A stretch of DNA of 64,000 bases from Holophaga foetida DSM 6591 (GTDB lineage: Bacteria > Acidobacteriota > Holophagae > Holophagales > Holophagaceae), in the NCBI RefSeq assembly GCF_000242615.2, contig NZ_KI912268.1:2075477-2139476 (forward strand). Reading direction: 5' to 3'. The first letter of the stretch is position 1. Every line of letters starts with the position of its first letter. Shown in pieces: positions 36,181 through 46,955 of this stretch. Under the pieces are notes generated by a model. That model saw nothing but the letters and a program-made list of their open reading frames with translations, did no database searches and was not told the origin of the DNA. Made by a program: the position numbers and the translations under genes.

Positions 36181-36738
36181 TCAGGCCGTCAAGCCCGCTG
36201 CCGCCTGGAGGGCCTCCAGGATGTTCCGGTGCAGCTCCTGGCCCAGGGCCGGGTCCCCATTGAGGTCCACCAGGAAGGCTTCCATGCAGAGGATGGTGGC
36301 GGCCTGGATGGCCAGAGAAATTCCTTCGCGGGCCATTTCCTCCGGGAAGGCGATGCGGTAGCCCTGGACGGCCCTGTGAAAAGCCTTGCCCGCCGCCTGC
36401 CGCGCCCCGCGAAGCCCTCGCCGACCGCGGCTGCAGCCCTCAACCATCGCATGGAAGGCGCTGATGCCGGCCTGGGATTCGACGAGGGACTGCCAGGCCC
36501 GGATTTCCTTCTCGATCTCCTCGCCCACCTCATCTCCGAAGACAGCCTGCCCTTCGGCCACCCGGGGCGCCAGCCCGAGGCGCTGGGCTCGCTCCTCCGA
36601 GGGTGCCCCGGCCTGAATGGCATTGGAGGCCTGTCGACCATCCCCCATGGCACGGTAGAGGCGGGCGAGAAACCGGGAAGCCACCACCGCCCGGATGGTC
36701 CAGGCATCGATGAATTGGGTGAGTTCAGGCATTTCCAT
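36181..36738 (-). CDS. Conserved-looking hypothetical protein
   Basis: 185 residues. I do not recognise a family. It is helical, rich in Ala/Arg/Glu, without a signal peptide or membrane segment. It begins MEMPELTQFIDAWTIRAVVA; a methionine two codons later is an alternative. The frame stays open far upstream but that part is antisense to the zeta-like gene and is ignored. Its 3' end lies 6 bases from the methyltransferase stop (convergent), and it is divergent from the zeta-like gene. Function unknown. Confidence 0.5.
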   Translation of the reverse strand: MEMPELTQFIDAWTIRAVVASRFLARLYRAMGDGRQASNAIQAGAPSEERAQRLGLAPRVAEGQAVFGDEVGEEIEKEIRAWQSLVESQAGISAFHAMVEGCSRGRRGLRGARQAAGKAFHRAVQGYRIAFPEEMAREGISLAIQAATILCMEAFLVDLNGDPALGQELHRNILEALQAAAGLTA

Positions 36739-36867
36739 GGACCATGGATATGTCTGCAAGGGGGCTGAGGTTTCATGAAAATTGAATCCGGCATCGCAGC
36801 CGTTCGGTTCAAGAGCCACGGATCGCGCTTTCCCAGAGGAGAGAAGCATGTTGGTCGAGGAGACGAA

Positions 36868-37986
36868 ATGCCGGAGCAAGCGATGCCCATGACACCCCAG
36901 CGCTTCATGAAGGCCCTCCGGCAGGGGGTTTTCGAGAACAACCGCCGCCTGGCCCGCGCCCTGGCGGAGTGGGGTGGCCCGCTGGAGGAAGGCCAGGTCC
37001 GGGAGATACTGCACCGATGGGCCTTCGGCACGCCCAGGCCGACGGGGCTCGGTGCGCCGGAGCCTCTGCCCGTGCGGCGCCCAGTGTGGCGGAACCTGCC
37101 GCAACACCGACGGGTGGCTTACGGCAGCCTGCTTTCTGAAATCCGGGAGCGGTGGGTGGCGCGCCTGACCCGGGAAATCCAGACCATGGCCAGGGATCAC
37201 AAGGCCACCCTGGCCCGCTATGCGGAGCGTCCCGACACCCAGGGCGGTCGGATCGTCAGCGGCGACACCCTGCTCCACTTGATCCCAGGCGTGGCGGAGA
37301 ACCCACCCCTGGCCCTGGCAGCCTTCCAGGATGTGGACCCGTCGGCCCTGGGCGAGCTGGCCAGCCTCGGCACCCGGATCCGCGACCACGTCCTTGATCT
37401 GGCGGGCCGCGAACCCGTGATCCTCATGGCCGGGGGGGAGGCTTCCGGCAAGAGCACGCTCAGCTGCCAGCTGATCCGCCAGGGGTTCCCTGGCGCCATC
37501 GTGGACAGCCCCTGGGTGTCGGAGAAGGATGTCCAGAAGGTGCTGGACCGGGGATATGAGGCCTGGGTAGTGTACCTGGACCGGACCTTCGAGGATGCTT
37601 TCCAGTCGATGCTGCTGCGGGCCGCAGACGAGGGCCGCATCGTCGATCCGGATGAGAGCGCCCGGACCCATACGGAGGTGCCCCCCATGCTGTTGCGCAG
37701 CCTGGCTCCCTTCCGCGACCAGCCGAGGGTGTCCTGCTGGCATCTGCGGAACACAGCCTCAAACCTGGATCTGGCCGAAGCCATCGGTGGCCCTCTGGAT
37801 GGCGACGGCAAGGACGCCCTGGCGTCCATCCGCATGCGCCCCGAATCCCGGAGCCGGGCCGACTTCCAGCAGGCCGCCCGCAAGACCTGGGCCCGATTCC
37901 AGCATGCCATCCAGGCGCGCCGCCACAACCCCTACCCCGCAGACCTCACCGAGGAGATCTCGCGAAGGATGCCTTCAAGGTACTGA
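36868..37986 (+). CDS. Zeta-toxin-like P-loop NTPase/kinase
   Basis: 372 residues from the ATG at 36868 behind CGAGGAGA. A Walker A loop MAGGEASGKST lies near residues 192-202, followed by IVDSPWVSEKDV and RTFEDAFQSM, reminiscent of zeta toxins and related kinases that phosphorylate UDP-sugars. The N-terminal ~180 residues are helical and not recognised. Zeta toxins usually have an epsilon antitoxin; none is evident, though the divergent 185-residue gene could be tested. It could also be a housekeeping kinase. Confidence 0.55.
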   Translation: MPEQAMPMTPQRFMKALRQGVFENNRRLARALAEWGGPLEEGQVREILHRWAFGTPRPTGLGAPEPLPVRRPVWRNLPQHRRVAYGSLLSEIRERWVARLTREIQTMARDHKATLARYAERPDTQGGRIVSGDTLLHLIPGVAENPPLALAAFQDVDPSALGELASLGTRIRDHVLDLAGREPVILMAGGEASGKSTLSCQLIRQGFPGAIVDSPWVSEKDVQKVLDRGYEAWVVYLDRTFEDAFQSMLLRAADEGRIVDPDESARTHTEVPPMLLRSLAPFRDQPRVSCWHLRNTASNLDLAEAIGGPLDGDGKDALASIRMRPESRSRADFQQAARKTWARFQHAIQARRHNPYPADLTEEISRRMPSRY

Positions 37987-38338
37987 TCGGTGCCCCCTTG
38001 GTCTGCGTCATGAAGCAGCGGCCGGGGAGGCACGATAAAGAAAACCCATCAAGGGGCGGACGCTCAGGCCCGGCCAACAGGCTTTTCAGTCGGTTCCCCT
38101 GTTTGGCGTGAATGACACAACAGCGGACTTCCACCGATTTCAAAGCAAAAATGAACATATAATTATCTTTCAAATCATTTCATCCTGCCCATCCTGTCTA
38201 TCCTGTTCAAAGATTTTCAACAGGATATGCAGGATGGGCAGGATAGAAACATAAGGACAACGAGCTGCCCGGAAAACACGTTATAAACACATTGCTCATT
38301 TAACACTTGTAATCGTGAGCAATCCGAGAATTGGAATA
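37987..38338. other. Intergenic region with an inverted repeat
   Basis: 352 bases between two 3' ends (convergent genes). Apart from the palindromic repeat at 38178-38248 nothing gene-like is seen. The stretch near 38250-38330 is AT-rich. Confidence 0.6.
38178..38248. repeat. Palindromic CAGGAT repeat, related to the island family
   Basis: TTTCATCCTG-CCCATCCTG-TCTATCCTG-TTCAAAGA is followed by TTTTCAACAGGATATG-CAGGATGGG-CAGGATAGAAA, an inverted repeat of 9-bp units around CAGGATNNN. It shares the 9-bp phasing with the repeats of the R-M island but has a different unit consensus (no GGGGAT). It lies between convergent genes and could serve as a transcription terminator. Confidence 0.75.
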
Positions 38339-39271
38339 TCAGTTCTCGTCGACCTGCGGAGCGCGGGCCCCTTCGCGGATCAGAACCAGGTCCCGCGTGG
38401 GGGCATGGCCGAAATAGCGGCGGTATTCCCGGCTGAACTGGGAATTGCTCAGATAGCCCACCTGCCGACTTGCGCTCCCGGCATCCAGCATCCGGGTCAG
38501 AATGAGGCGCCGGGCCTCCTGGAGGCGCAGCACCTTCTGGTATTGCAGGGGGCTCATGGAGGTGACGGACTTGAAGTGCTGGTGAAAGGAAGAGGAGCTC
38601 ATGTTGACCAGCAGGGCCAGCCTTTCCACATCCAGGGGCTGGTCGAAGTTGTCCCGCACCCAGGAGATCGCCTTGGAAACCCGCTGCACCCGGGACTCCT
38701 CCTTGCCGATCTGGGCGACCCGGACGCCGATGGGGCTCCGGAGGAGGCGGATCAGGATTTCATCCACCACGAGGGGTGCCAACAGTTCCGTATCGTCAGG
38801 ACGGGCCAGCAGGCCCAGGAGCCGGATGGCGGCCTGGACAATGTCCTTCTCGGTAGGGCTGACAAAGATGCCACGCTCGCTGGGAGACTGGGGCAGCCCG
38901 TGGGGGAAGACCCGGAGGGCGAGCTCCGAGATCTTTTGCGGATCAAGCTCGAGCTTGAGACTGATGAAGGGCGCTTCCGGCGAAGCCTGGGTCACCCGGG
39001 CCCCCACCGGAACATCCACCGAAACCACCAGCATCCGGGAGGTGTCGTATTCCACCTCATCGGGTCCGAAAAAGACGGATTTGGCCCCCTGCGCCACAAG
39101 GCAGAGCGAGGGCTTCTGGAGCCCGTGAGCCATATCCTTATAGGGCCGCGAAGCCCGGTATACCGACAGGCCGGGCATGCGCATGGCAAAAAAGCCATCG
39201 TAGGGAGCGAAGCCAAGCAGGAGCTTGGCCAAGGAGCCCAATTCGGCCTGGATACTCTCGTCCTGAACCAT
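38339..39271 (-). CDS. AraC-family regulator with AraC_N domain
   Basis: 310 residues from the ATG at 39271 behind GGAAGG. The N-terminal domain (SVYRASRPYKDMAHGLQKPS near residues 36-55) is the AraC_N type, as in regulators of aldehyde reductases. The HTH domain (about 205-300) includes LDVERLALLVNMSSSSFHQHF, the SMSPLQYQK linker and SNSQFSREYRRYFG. It lies downstream of the reductase cluster on the same strand and probably controls it (inference): regulators with this domain often govern aldo/keto reductase and alcohol dehydrogenase genes such as those at 40.2-43.3 kb. Confidence 0.88.
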   Translation of the reverse strand: MVQDESIQAELGSLAKLLLGFAPYDGFFAMRMPGLSVYRASRPYKDMAHGLQKPSLCLVAQGAKSVFFGPDEVEYDTSRMLVVSVDVPVGARVTQASPEAPFISLKLELDPQKISELALRVFPHGLPQSPSERGIFVSPTEKDIVQAAIRLLGLLARPDDTELLAPLVVDEILIRLLRSPIGVRVAQIGKEESRVQRVSKAISWVRDNFDQPLDVERLALLVNMSSSSFHQHFKSVTSMSPLQYQKVLRLQEARRLILTRMLDAGSASRQVGYLSNSQFSREYRRYFGHAPTRDLVLIREGARAPQVDEN

Positions 39272-39319
39272 GGTCGACCTTCCTTCCGCCAAGTTTAGAC
39301 CGCGAACCCTCAAGCCCCC

Positions 39320-40078
39320 CTATGGGTGCTCCGGCAGGACCTCGTTCAGACATCGAATTGCGTTGAGGGTCCGGGGGTACCCTATGTAGGGCAGCAGTTG
39401 GGTGATGACACCCAGCAGGGTGGCCTTGTCGTTCCCGAGATGGGCATTGCCCTGGATGTGCCCCTTCAACTGGGGTTCACAGCCCTTCATGGACAGGAGC
39501 ATGGAAAAGGTCAGCAGTTCCCGGGTTTTCAGGTCCAGGCCTCCCCGGGAGACGAAGTCGCCGAAGCAGTTGTCCGAGAGGTACGTATTGATATGGGACT
39601 GGCTCGCCGGAGTCTGCTGATGCATCCGATCAATGGCCTCGCCGAAGATCGCCTTCTGCAGGGCCAGCCCCCGCTCAAAACGGGTCTCCGGACCTGTGGT
39701 GGCCTGCCCATCCAGGGGAAGCTCCACCCCCCGGTTCACCAGGATATCGTTCGCCGCATGGAGGAACTCGTATACCACGCCGATGCCGCAGTAGGGCACG
39801 GCCTGGTATACGATCTCCTTGGCCTCGACCGGGGTCACCCCGATGTTGAGGGCACCGCCCAGCATCACCTTGAACGCCCCAATGCACTGTCCCGCGACCA
39901 GGGCCGCCAGGATGACCATCAAGCGGGTGCGCTCATCGAGATGGCCGTGGGCCAGCACTTCATCGAAGGCGAAGTTGTCGAAGATCTCGATGAGCTCAGG
40001 ATCCGTGACCTTCAGGGTGGAGACATGACCCGGAAAGAGGCGTTCGTGGTTTCGGTAAGCTGTTTCTGAAATGGCCAT
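39320..40078 (-). CDS. Carboxymuconolactone decarboxylase-family protein (two-domain)
   Basis: 252 residues with two copies of the CMD/AhpD-like helical domain. Residues about 25-110 contain DERTRLMVILAALVAGQ, and the second copy contains KTRELLTFSMLLSMKG. The ExxCxxC redox pair of AhpD is not seen (there is a single CIG in the first domain), so peroxidase activity is doubtful. It could be a small-molecule decarboxylase or an accessory protein. It lies 48 bases upstream of the AraC gene on the same strand and may be transcribed with it. Confidence 0.82.
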   Translation of the reverse strand: MAISETAYRNHERLFPGHVSTLKVTDPELIEIFDNFAFDEVLAHGHLDERTRLMVILAALVAGQCIGAFKVMLGGALNIGVTPVEAKEIVYQAVPYCGIGVVYEFLHAANDILVNRGVELPLDGQATTGPETRFERGLALQKAIFGEAIDRMHQQTPASQSHINTYLSDNCFGDFVSRGGLDLKTRELLTFSMLLSMKGCEPQLKGHIQGNAHLGNDKATLLGVITQLLPYIGYPRTLNAIRCLNEVLPEHP

Positions 40079-40219
40079 AGGCCCTCCTCCAGTTCAATGA
40101 CCCGACTTCGCAGCCGCGACACCGACGCCGCTGTTTCCGGGTTTACGTTTCCACACCTGTTGCGCCCAGGCGGATCTTCATATGGGGGACTTCAGCCCCC
40201 CAGGACCTTTCGAAAGGCC

Positions 40220-42234
<2,015 letters not shown>

Positions 42235-43290
42235 TCAGGCCTTGAGGGAGGCCATGTCGATCACGAAGCGATACTTCACGTCGCTCTTCAGCATCCGTTC
42301 GTAGGCCTCATTGATGGCCTGCATGTTGATCACCTCGACATCGGAGGTGATGCCGTGCTGGCCGCAGAAGTCCAGCATCTCCTGGGTCTCGGCGATGCCC
42401 CCGATAAGGGAACCCGCCACGGACTTCCGGCCCATGATCATGGGGACGGTGTTGAGGAAGGGGTCCAGGGGCCCCAGGTAGCCCACCAGCACGAGGGTAC
42501 CGGAGATGCCAAGGGTCGGAATGTAGGGGTTGATATCGTGGAGGTAGGGTACCGTGTCGATGATCAGATCGAATTTCCCTTTGACCGAAGCCATCTGCTG
42601 CCAGTCCGTGGAGAGGACGATGTGATCGGCCCCCAGGCGGCGGGCATCCGCCTCCTTCCCGGCGGAGCGGGTGAAGAGGGTCACCTCGGCCCCCAGGGCC
42701 TTGGCCAGCTTGAGGGCCATGTGCCCCAGGCCTCCGAGGCCCACCACCGCCACGCGGCTTCCCTGGGTGACCTTCCAGTGGCGAAGCGGGGACCAGGTGG
42801 TGATGCCCGCGCAGAGGAGCGGCGCGGCGCCCTTCAGATCCAGGCCCTCAGGAATGCGGAGCACGAAGTTCTCAGCCACGACGATCTTCTCGGAATAGCC
42901 GCCCTGGGTCAGGGTGTGGTCATGGCGGTCCACGCCCCCGTAGGTATACGTGGAGCCCTCCTCGCAGTACTGCTCCAGGCCCTGCTCGCAGGGCTGGCAA
43001 TGCTGGCAGGAGTCCACCATGCAGCCTACGCCAACATGATCGCCCACCTTGAAGCGGGTCACCCCCGGGCCTACCTCGATCACCCGGCCGATGACTTCGT
43101 GGCCCGGCACGATGGGGTAGGTGGTCCATCCCCAGTCGTTGCGGGCGGTGTGCAGATCGGAGTGGCAGACCCCGCAGAAGAGGATCTCGATCACCACATC
43201 GTCGGGGCGGGGAGCACGGCGGTCGAAGCGGAAGGGCACCAGGGCGTCCTTCGGGGAGTGGGCGGCGTAGCCGAGCACGTTCGTGGTCAT
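42235..43290 (-). CDS. Zinc-dependent alcohol dehydrogenase (YahK/cinnamyl-type)
   Basis: 351 residues. The catalytic zinc ligands are in CGVCHSDLH and PGHEVIG, and the structural zinc site is CQHCQPCEQGLEQYC near residues 94-108. The nucleotide-binding loop is GLGGLGHMA near 179-187. The overall pattern is that of the NAD(P)-dependent aldehyde reductase YahK/CAD group. The region matches the proposed role of the gene neighbourhood in aldehyde/quinone reduction. The start is ATG at 43290 behind GGAGG. Confidence 0.93.
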   Translation of the reverse strand: MTTNVLGYAAHSPKDALVPFRFDRRAPRPDDVVIEILFCGVCHSDLHTARNDWGWTTYPIVPGHEVIGRVIEVGPGVTRFKVGDHVGVGCMVDSCQHCQPCEQGLEQYCEEGSTYTYGGVDRHDHTLTQGGYSEKIVVAENFVLRIPEGLDLKGAAPLLCAGITTWSPLRHWKVTQGSRVAVVGLGGLGHMALKLAKALGAEVTLFTRSAGKEADARRLGADHIVLSTDWQQMASVKGKFDLIIDTVPYLHDINPYIPTLGISGTLVLVGYLGPLDPFLNTVPMIMGRKSVAGSLIGGIAETQEMLDFCGQHGITSDVEVINMQAINEAYERMLKSDVKYRFVIDMASLKA

Positions 43291-43669
43291 GAAGTCCTCC
43301 GGATCAGGGATGGCACGGGTCTGGACGGACGGCTCAGCGTTCGCCCAAAGACGTTCCGATGTGCATTTCTCGTCGTGGTTGGGATGGCCTGCGGCATCCG
43401 CAAGGCCTTCGGCGCTTCCTGGAGCGGGAAGGCCTCACGCCTATTCCGCCTTCCCACCGGCACCGCATCGCCTCAGCGACAAGACAAAGTGTAGGCCGAT
43501 GGCCCCACCCCGGCTTGCCTGATGCTCCAGACTTTTTGCCCAATTCTGCGAGGACGCACCAGTCGCTCAGCCACCCTTCTCCACACAGACGTGATGGTCG
43601 GGCTTTGCCCGGTCATCACGTGGAGGTCAAAGGGGGGACATCGCGAGCGCAGCGAGCAGGGGATCCGGG
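43291..43669. other. Gene-free stretch upstream of the alcohol dehydrogenase
   Basis: 379 bases. A long inverted repeat (annotated separately) lies at 43589-43621. The rest (43330-43550) has no open frame that looks real and may be a decayed segment or regulatory region. Confidence 0.5.
43589..43621. terminator. Long hairpin downstream of the exported hydrolase
   Basis: ACGTGATGGTCGGGC, loop TTT, GCCCGGTCATCACGT: a 15-bp stem with two wobble-type mismatches. It lies 49 bases after the hydrolase stop on the minus strand. There is no T tract, so it is a stabilising or REP-like hairpin, or a factor-assisted terminator. Confidence 0.5.
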
Positions 43670-44668
43670 TCATTGCTCCAGGAAGCCCCGAAGATCTTCC
43701 GTGAATTTCAGAGGGTTCTTGAACATCAGGAAGTGGTCGCCGTGTTCGGCCTTGGAGTAGAGGTAGAGTCGCGAATCCGGGATCACCGACTTCATCCATT
43801 TCTGGCAGGCCACCACATCGCTGTTCTCTCCGGTGAAGATGGCCGTTGGCACCTTGATCTTGCTCCGGAGGACATCCCGCCAATCGTTCGAAATGTGGTC
43901 GAAGAGCACCAGCTTCATATACCCAGGGTCACTTTTGATGAACTCCCGGGCGAAGGCCTCGGAATTCTGGAAGCTGGGCGAGTCCATGGCAAGGTAGCGC
44001 TCCAGGGCCCGGGACTGGCAGATGAGGCTGGTGACCGGCTTGCCCGTGGTGAAGGATTCGATCATCCGCTCTGGTGAGGAAGTCATGCCTCCGGCCTCCA
44101 GCCTTTCCTGCTCGGACCAGTCCGCATGGCTGTAGATGGAGGCAGGTTCGTCCACAAAGGCTACTTTGCGAATCCCCCGGGTGCCGAAGAGGTCGATGTA
44201 GCTCCAGAGCACCGAGGCCCCCATGGACCACCCGCAGTAGTCGGCGGAGGCCAGCCCCAGGTGCTCTCCGAGCTCCCTGAGATCCACTGCGTAGCGCGCA
44301 ATCCGGTTGCCATAGGCCACCTGCTGGGAGAGCCCCTGGTTCCGGGGATCCAGGACGATGACCCGGTAGTGGCGACTCAGCAGATACATCACGTTGAGGT
44401 ATTCCGCCCCGTTGGCTGACCAGCCAGGAATGAAGACCAGGGGTCGGCCCTGCCCGGCCTCCCAGTATGCCAGGCGGACCCCATCCGAGGTTACGAAGTC
44501 ATTGATCTGCAGGCCCTTGAAGTCCGAGAGCTTAGCGGGCAGGCCCTCGATCCGGTTCGGGAAGCTGAAGTCGCGCCCCAGGACCTCCAGGGCGGGCCGG
44601 GCCTGCACAGACAGCGTGGCTGCCAGGAGGACCGCTGCGCCCAGCAGGGCATGAAGAAAACGTCTCAT
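43670..44668 (-). CDS. Exported alpha/beta hydrolase
   Basis: 332 residues. A signal peptide of about 23 residues (LHALLGAAVLLAATLSVQA) directs it out of the cytoplasm. The alpha/beta hydrolase core has the nucleophile elbow GWSMGA (Ser near residue 148), an acid in the FTGENSD region and a His in AEHGDH near the end. The oxyanion region is FIPGWSAN. It probably cleaves esters, lactones or C-C bonds in the periplasm; the substrate is unknown. It follows the cupin gene with a 28-base gap. Confidence 0.88.
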   Translation of the reverse strand: MRRFLHALLGAAVLLAATLSVQARPALEVLGRDFSFPNRIEGLPAKLSDFKGLQINDFVTSDGVRLAYWEAGQGRPLVFIPGWSANGAEYLNVMYLLSRHYRVIVLDPRNQGLSQQVAYGNRIARYAVDLRELGEHLGLASADYCGWSMGASVLWSYIDLFGTRGIRKVAFVDEPASIYSHADWSEQERLEAGGMTSSPERMIESFTTGKPVTSLICQSRALERYLAMDSPSFQNSEAFAREFIKSDPGYMKLVLFDHISNDWRDVLRSKIKVPTAIFTGENSDVVACQKWMKSVIPDSRLYLYSKAEHGDHFLMFKNPLKFTEDLRGFLEQ

Positions 44669-44696
44669 TTCATAACCTCCTTTTTAACAACTCAGC

Positions 44697-45092
44697 CTAC
44701 TTCTGCCAGCTGGGCTGGCCTTCCGCAGGCAGACCATCCCCCTGGGTGTGCTGCTCCAGGCTCCCGGCCTTGGCCTGGACGCAGACATAGGTCAGCTCGC
44801 TGGCCTCATCGGCCTTGATGCTGCGGGCCGCGGCGGGATCGATGCGCACCACGCAGCCCTCCTGCACCCCGAACTCCTCGCCGTCGATGTAGAAAAGCCC
44901 CTTCCCCTTCAGCACCACATAGATCTCCTCATTCTGCTTGTGGGCATGGATGAAGGGCAGGCTGACCCCGGCTGGCAGGGTGTTGATGGAGACCTCGGCG
45001 CTCGTCAGTGCTAGGTCATCGTGGAGCACCGTCCGACCGGGCTTGTACATCTCCGCCACGAGGGTGGCCTGGTAGTTCTTGTTCGCAGTCAT
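44697..45092 (-). CDS. Cupin-domain protein
   Basis: 131 residues from the ATG at 45092, immediately after a strong AGGAGG. The motifs HAHKQNEEIYVVLKGKG (residues about 48-64, metal-binding His/His/Glu) and the later GCVVRIDPAAA define a small single-domain cupin. The second-motif metal ligands are less clear. It may be a metal-dependent isomerase, a dioxygenase or a sensor. It is the first clear gene of the pair with the exported hydrolase. Confidence 0.88.
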   Translation of the reverse strand: MTANKNYQATLVAEMYKPGRTVLHDDLALTSAEVSINTLPAGVSLPFIHAHKQNEEIYVVLKGKGLFYIDGEEFGVQEGCVVRIDPAAARSIKADEASELTYVCVQAKAGSLEQHTQGDGLPAEGQPSWQK

Positions 45093-45189
45093 GATTCCTC
45101 CTGCCCCGTCCCGGGGCCTCGTCCGGGACCCTTGTCCCGCTGCTAACTTGGACGAGGACCTGGGAGGGACTGTGAACATCAACTCCCGG

Positions 45190-45585
45190 TCAGGGAGGCC
45201 CGAAGGCTCCCCGAAGGAAGCGAACACCCTCGTCGAGGGCCCTCTCACCCCCGGAGTTGCGCTTCCTGTCCTTGAAGAACTGGATGAAGCCATGGTGCTG
45301 CCCCGGATAGACCCGGGTCTCAGCCTTCACACCGGCTGCCGCGAGGGCCTTCCCGTAGGCGAGATCCTCGTCCCGCAGGGGGTCGCTGTCGCCCACCTGG
45401 ATCAGGGCCGATGGCAGCCCCTGGTGGGTCGCCCAAAGCGGAGCCACCAGCGGCGCGTAGGGACTGGTTCCCTGGGGAACGTAGGCCTGGATCACCCCGA
45501 GGTTCACGGCCCGGCTCGGAAATTCCCGCTCGCCCAGCTCCTTCCAGGACTCGGTATCCATCCTGTTGCTCACCGTGGGGTACAT
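45190..45585 (-). pseudogene. Truncated esterase/lipase (alpha/beta hydrolase fold-3), C-terminal remnant
   Basis: 131 codons. The visible part has the acid in VGDSDPLRDE and the His in GQHHGFIQFF, the C-terminal third of HSL-type esterases. The HGGG oxyanion hole and GDSAGG nucleophile that should lie upstream are missing; the sequence before 45585 is unrelated. So it is a 5'-deleted gene, not a working enzyme. Neighbouring genes on both sides are intact. Confidence 0.75.
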
Positions 45586-45675
45586 CAGCCACTGGGCCGA
45601 CAGCTTTGGCCCGCGCCGAACAGCGCGCTTCGAATCTGATTCATGTTTTGCTCCAAAGAAAGGAAGACAGAGGCT

Positions 45676-45987
45676 CTACGCGCCAGCCTTTGAGGCACCG
45701 AAACCGAAGCCATCCACCAGTGGAGCCTGGATGATCGTGGGTGCGCCCGCCAAAAGAGGGCCCGCAGTCTCAAAGAAGGCCTTCAGGGCTGCCCCCTCCG
45801 AATGGGACTTGCAGGCGGCTTCGTCGACATAGCATTCCGTAAGGGCAAAGGTCTCGCCTTCCCTGCAGAATCCGTAGGCGAGGGTCCCGGGTTCCAGTCG
45901 GCTCTCGCGGACCATGATGCGGAGGGCGGCCTCCAGGGCGGAAGCAGCTTCCGGGCGGGCCTGCAGGGTGGCGACGATGACGATCAT
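45676..45987 (-). CDS. Antibiotic biosynthesis monooxygenase (ABM) domain protein
   Basis: 103 residues from the ATG at 45987 behind CAGGAG. It begins MIVIVATLQARPEAASALEA and contains TLAYGFCREGE and the CKSHSEGAALKAFFE stretch, the compact dimeric ferredoxin-like fold of ABM/YgiN-type quinol monooxygenases. It would act on quinones or polyketides without cofactor; the substrate is unknown. It fits a quinone/aldehyde detoxification theme with the neighbouring reductases. Confidence 0.85.
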   Translation of the reverse strand: MIVIVATLQARPEAASALEAALRIMVRESRLEPGTLAYGFCREGETFALTECYVDEAACKSHSEGAALKAFFETAGPLLAGAPTIIQAPLVDGFGFGASKAGA

Positions 45988-46088
45988 GATGGCTCCTGGT
46001 CCTGTCCCCATGGGACGAAAGGGCATTGAAAAAGACAATGCGCTTATCGGTTGGACGAAACAGGGCCCGGGTGTGTGAAGAACAGTCT

Positions 46089-46955
46089 TCAACACTTTCC
46101 ACAGTTACTGCAGCCGTTACAGATAGGCTTGCTACCACAGCGGTCGCAGCGGGTCTTGAAGGCCGGGATGTGCAGATCGCTCTCGGCCAACTCCCCGCCC
46201 CAGGAGTCGACCAGGCGGAAGCCCCGGGGTCGCCCCGCGAAGCTCATGCCTGACTTCCAGGCCATCTCGCTCTGAAGTCGACGGGGCATGCGATAGGCCC
46301 GTCCATCCTTGAGGAAGTATGAGCCCGTCTCGATGAAGCAGAAGCTCACCTGGAAGCGCTCACAATCGACCCGCATGCGAAGAATCCAGTCGAAGTCGCA
46401 GGGCCTGGCACCCCCGTAGTTCTCGCCCCCGGCGATGACCTGCCCGATCTGCCCAGAAGCCAGAAAGGGGGCCAAGCGGACTTCGCCCAGGAGGGGTGCC
46501 GCCATCACCCCCTTGTGCCGCGCGGGCAGGTCCAGCAGGACCGGAATCCTCTCCTCAGCCCGAGTCTGGTTCTCGCAGCTCACGTTCAGGGCGACGTGAT
46601 CCCAGCCTTCACCCCAGTCCGCCGGGAGCACTGCCAGGATCCTTTCGGGGCGCTTGGTCAGGAGGAAGAACTTCACATCGCGCCGGACCCGCATGATGTC
46701 CCAGGCCTCCTCCCGCCAGGGGTCCGCTTCCTCCAGGAAGAAATCGGAGGACATGCAGACCCGGATCTGCTCGCCGCTGCGGATCTTGTAGCGCCCCTCC
46801 CGGTCCCGCTGGAGCGGGTAGCGGAAGCCGGAGCGGTTCCGGTGGATCTGGGAACAGTCCCGCCCCCGCCGCTCGTCCAGAAAATACATGTAGCAGTGCG
46901 CGCACCCTTCGCTCACCCGATGGCAGCCGTGCCAGGGGTTCCAGATATCATGCAT
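46089..46955 (-). CDS. DUF5131 (phage Gp37/Gp68-like) family protein
   Basis: 288 residues from the ATG at 46955. The N-terminus IWNPWHGCHRVSEGCAHCY carries the C-x5-C-x2-C like arrangement of the DUF5131 family. The family looks radical-SAM-like, with a C-terminal Cys-rich ribbon (CDRCGSKPICNGCSNCGKC near residues 268-286) that should bind metal. FLLTKRPERI in the middle is also typical. The function of the family is unknown; members are frequent in phages and mobile regions. The start overlaps the sirtuin stop by 8 bases (ATGCATGA), so the two are made together. Confidence 0.85.
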   Translation of the reverse strand: MHDIWNPWHGCHRVSEGCAHCYMYFLDERRGRDCSQIHRNRSGFRYPLQRDREGRYKIRSGEQIRVCMSSDFFLEEADPWREEAWDIMRVRRDVKFFLLTKRPERILAVLPADWGEGWDHVALNVSCENQTRAEERIPVLLDLPARHKGVMAAPLLGEVRLAPFLASGQIGQVIAGGENYGGARPCDFDWILRMRVDCERFQVSFCFIETGSYFLKDGRAYRMPRRLQSEMAWKSGMSFAGRPRGFRLVDSWGGELAESDLHIPAFKTRCDRCGSKPICNGCSNCGKC

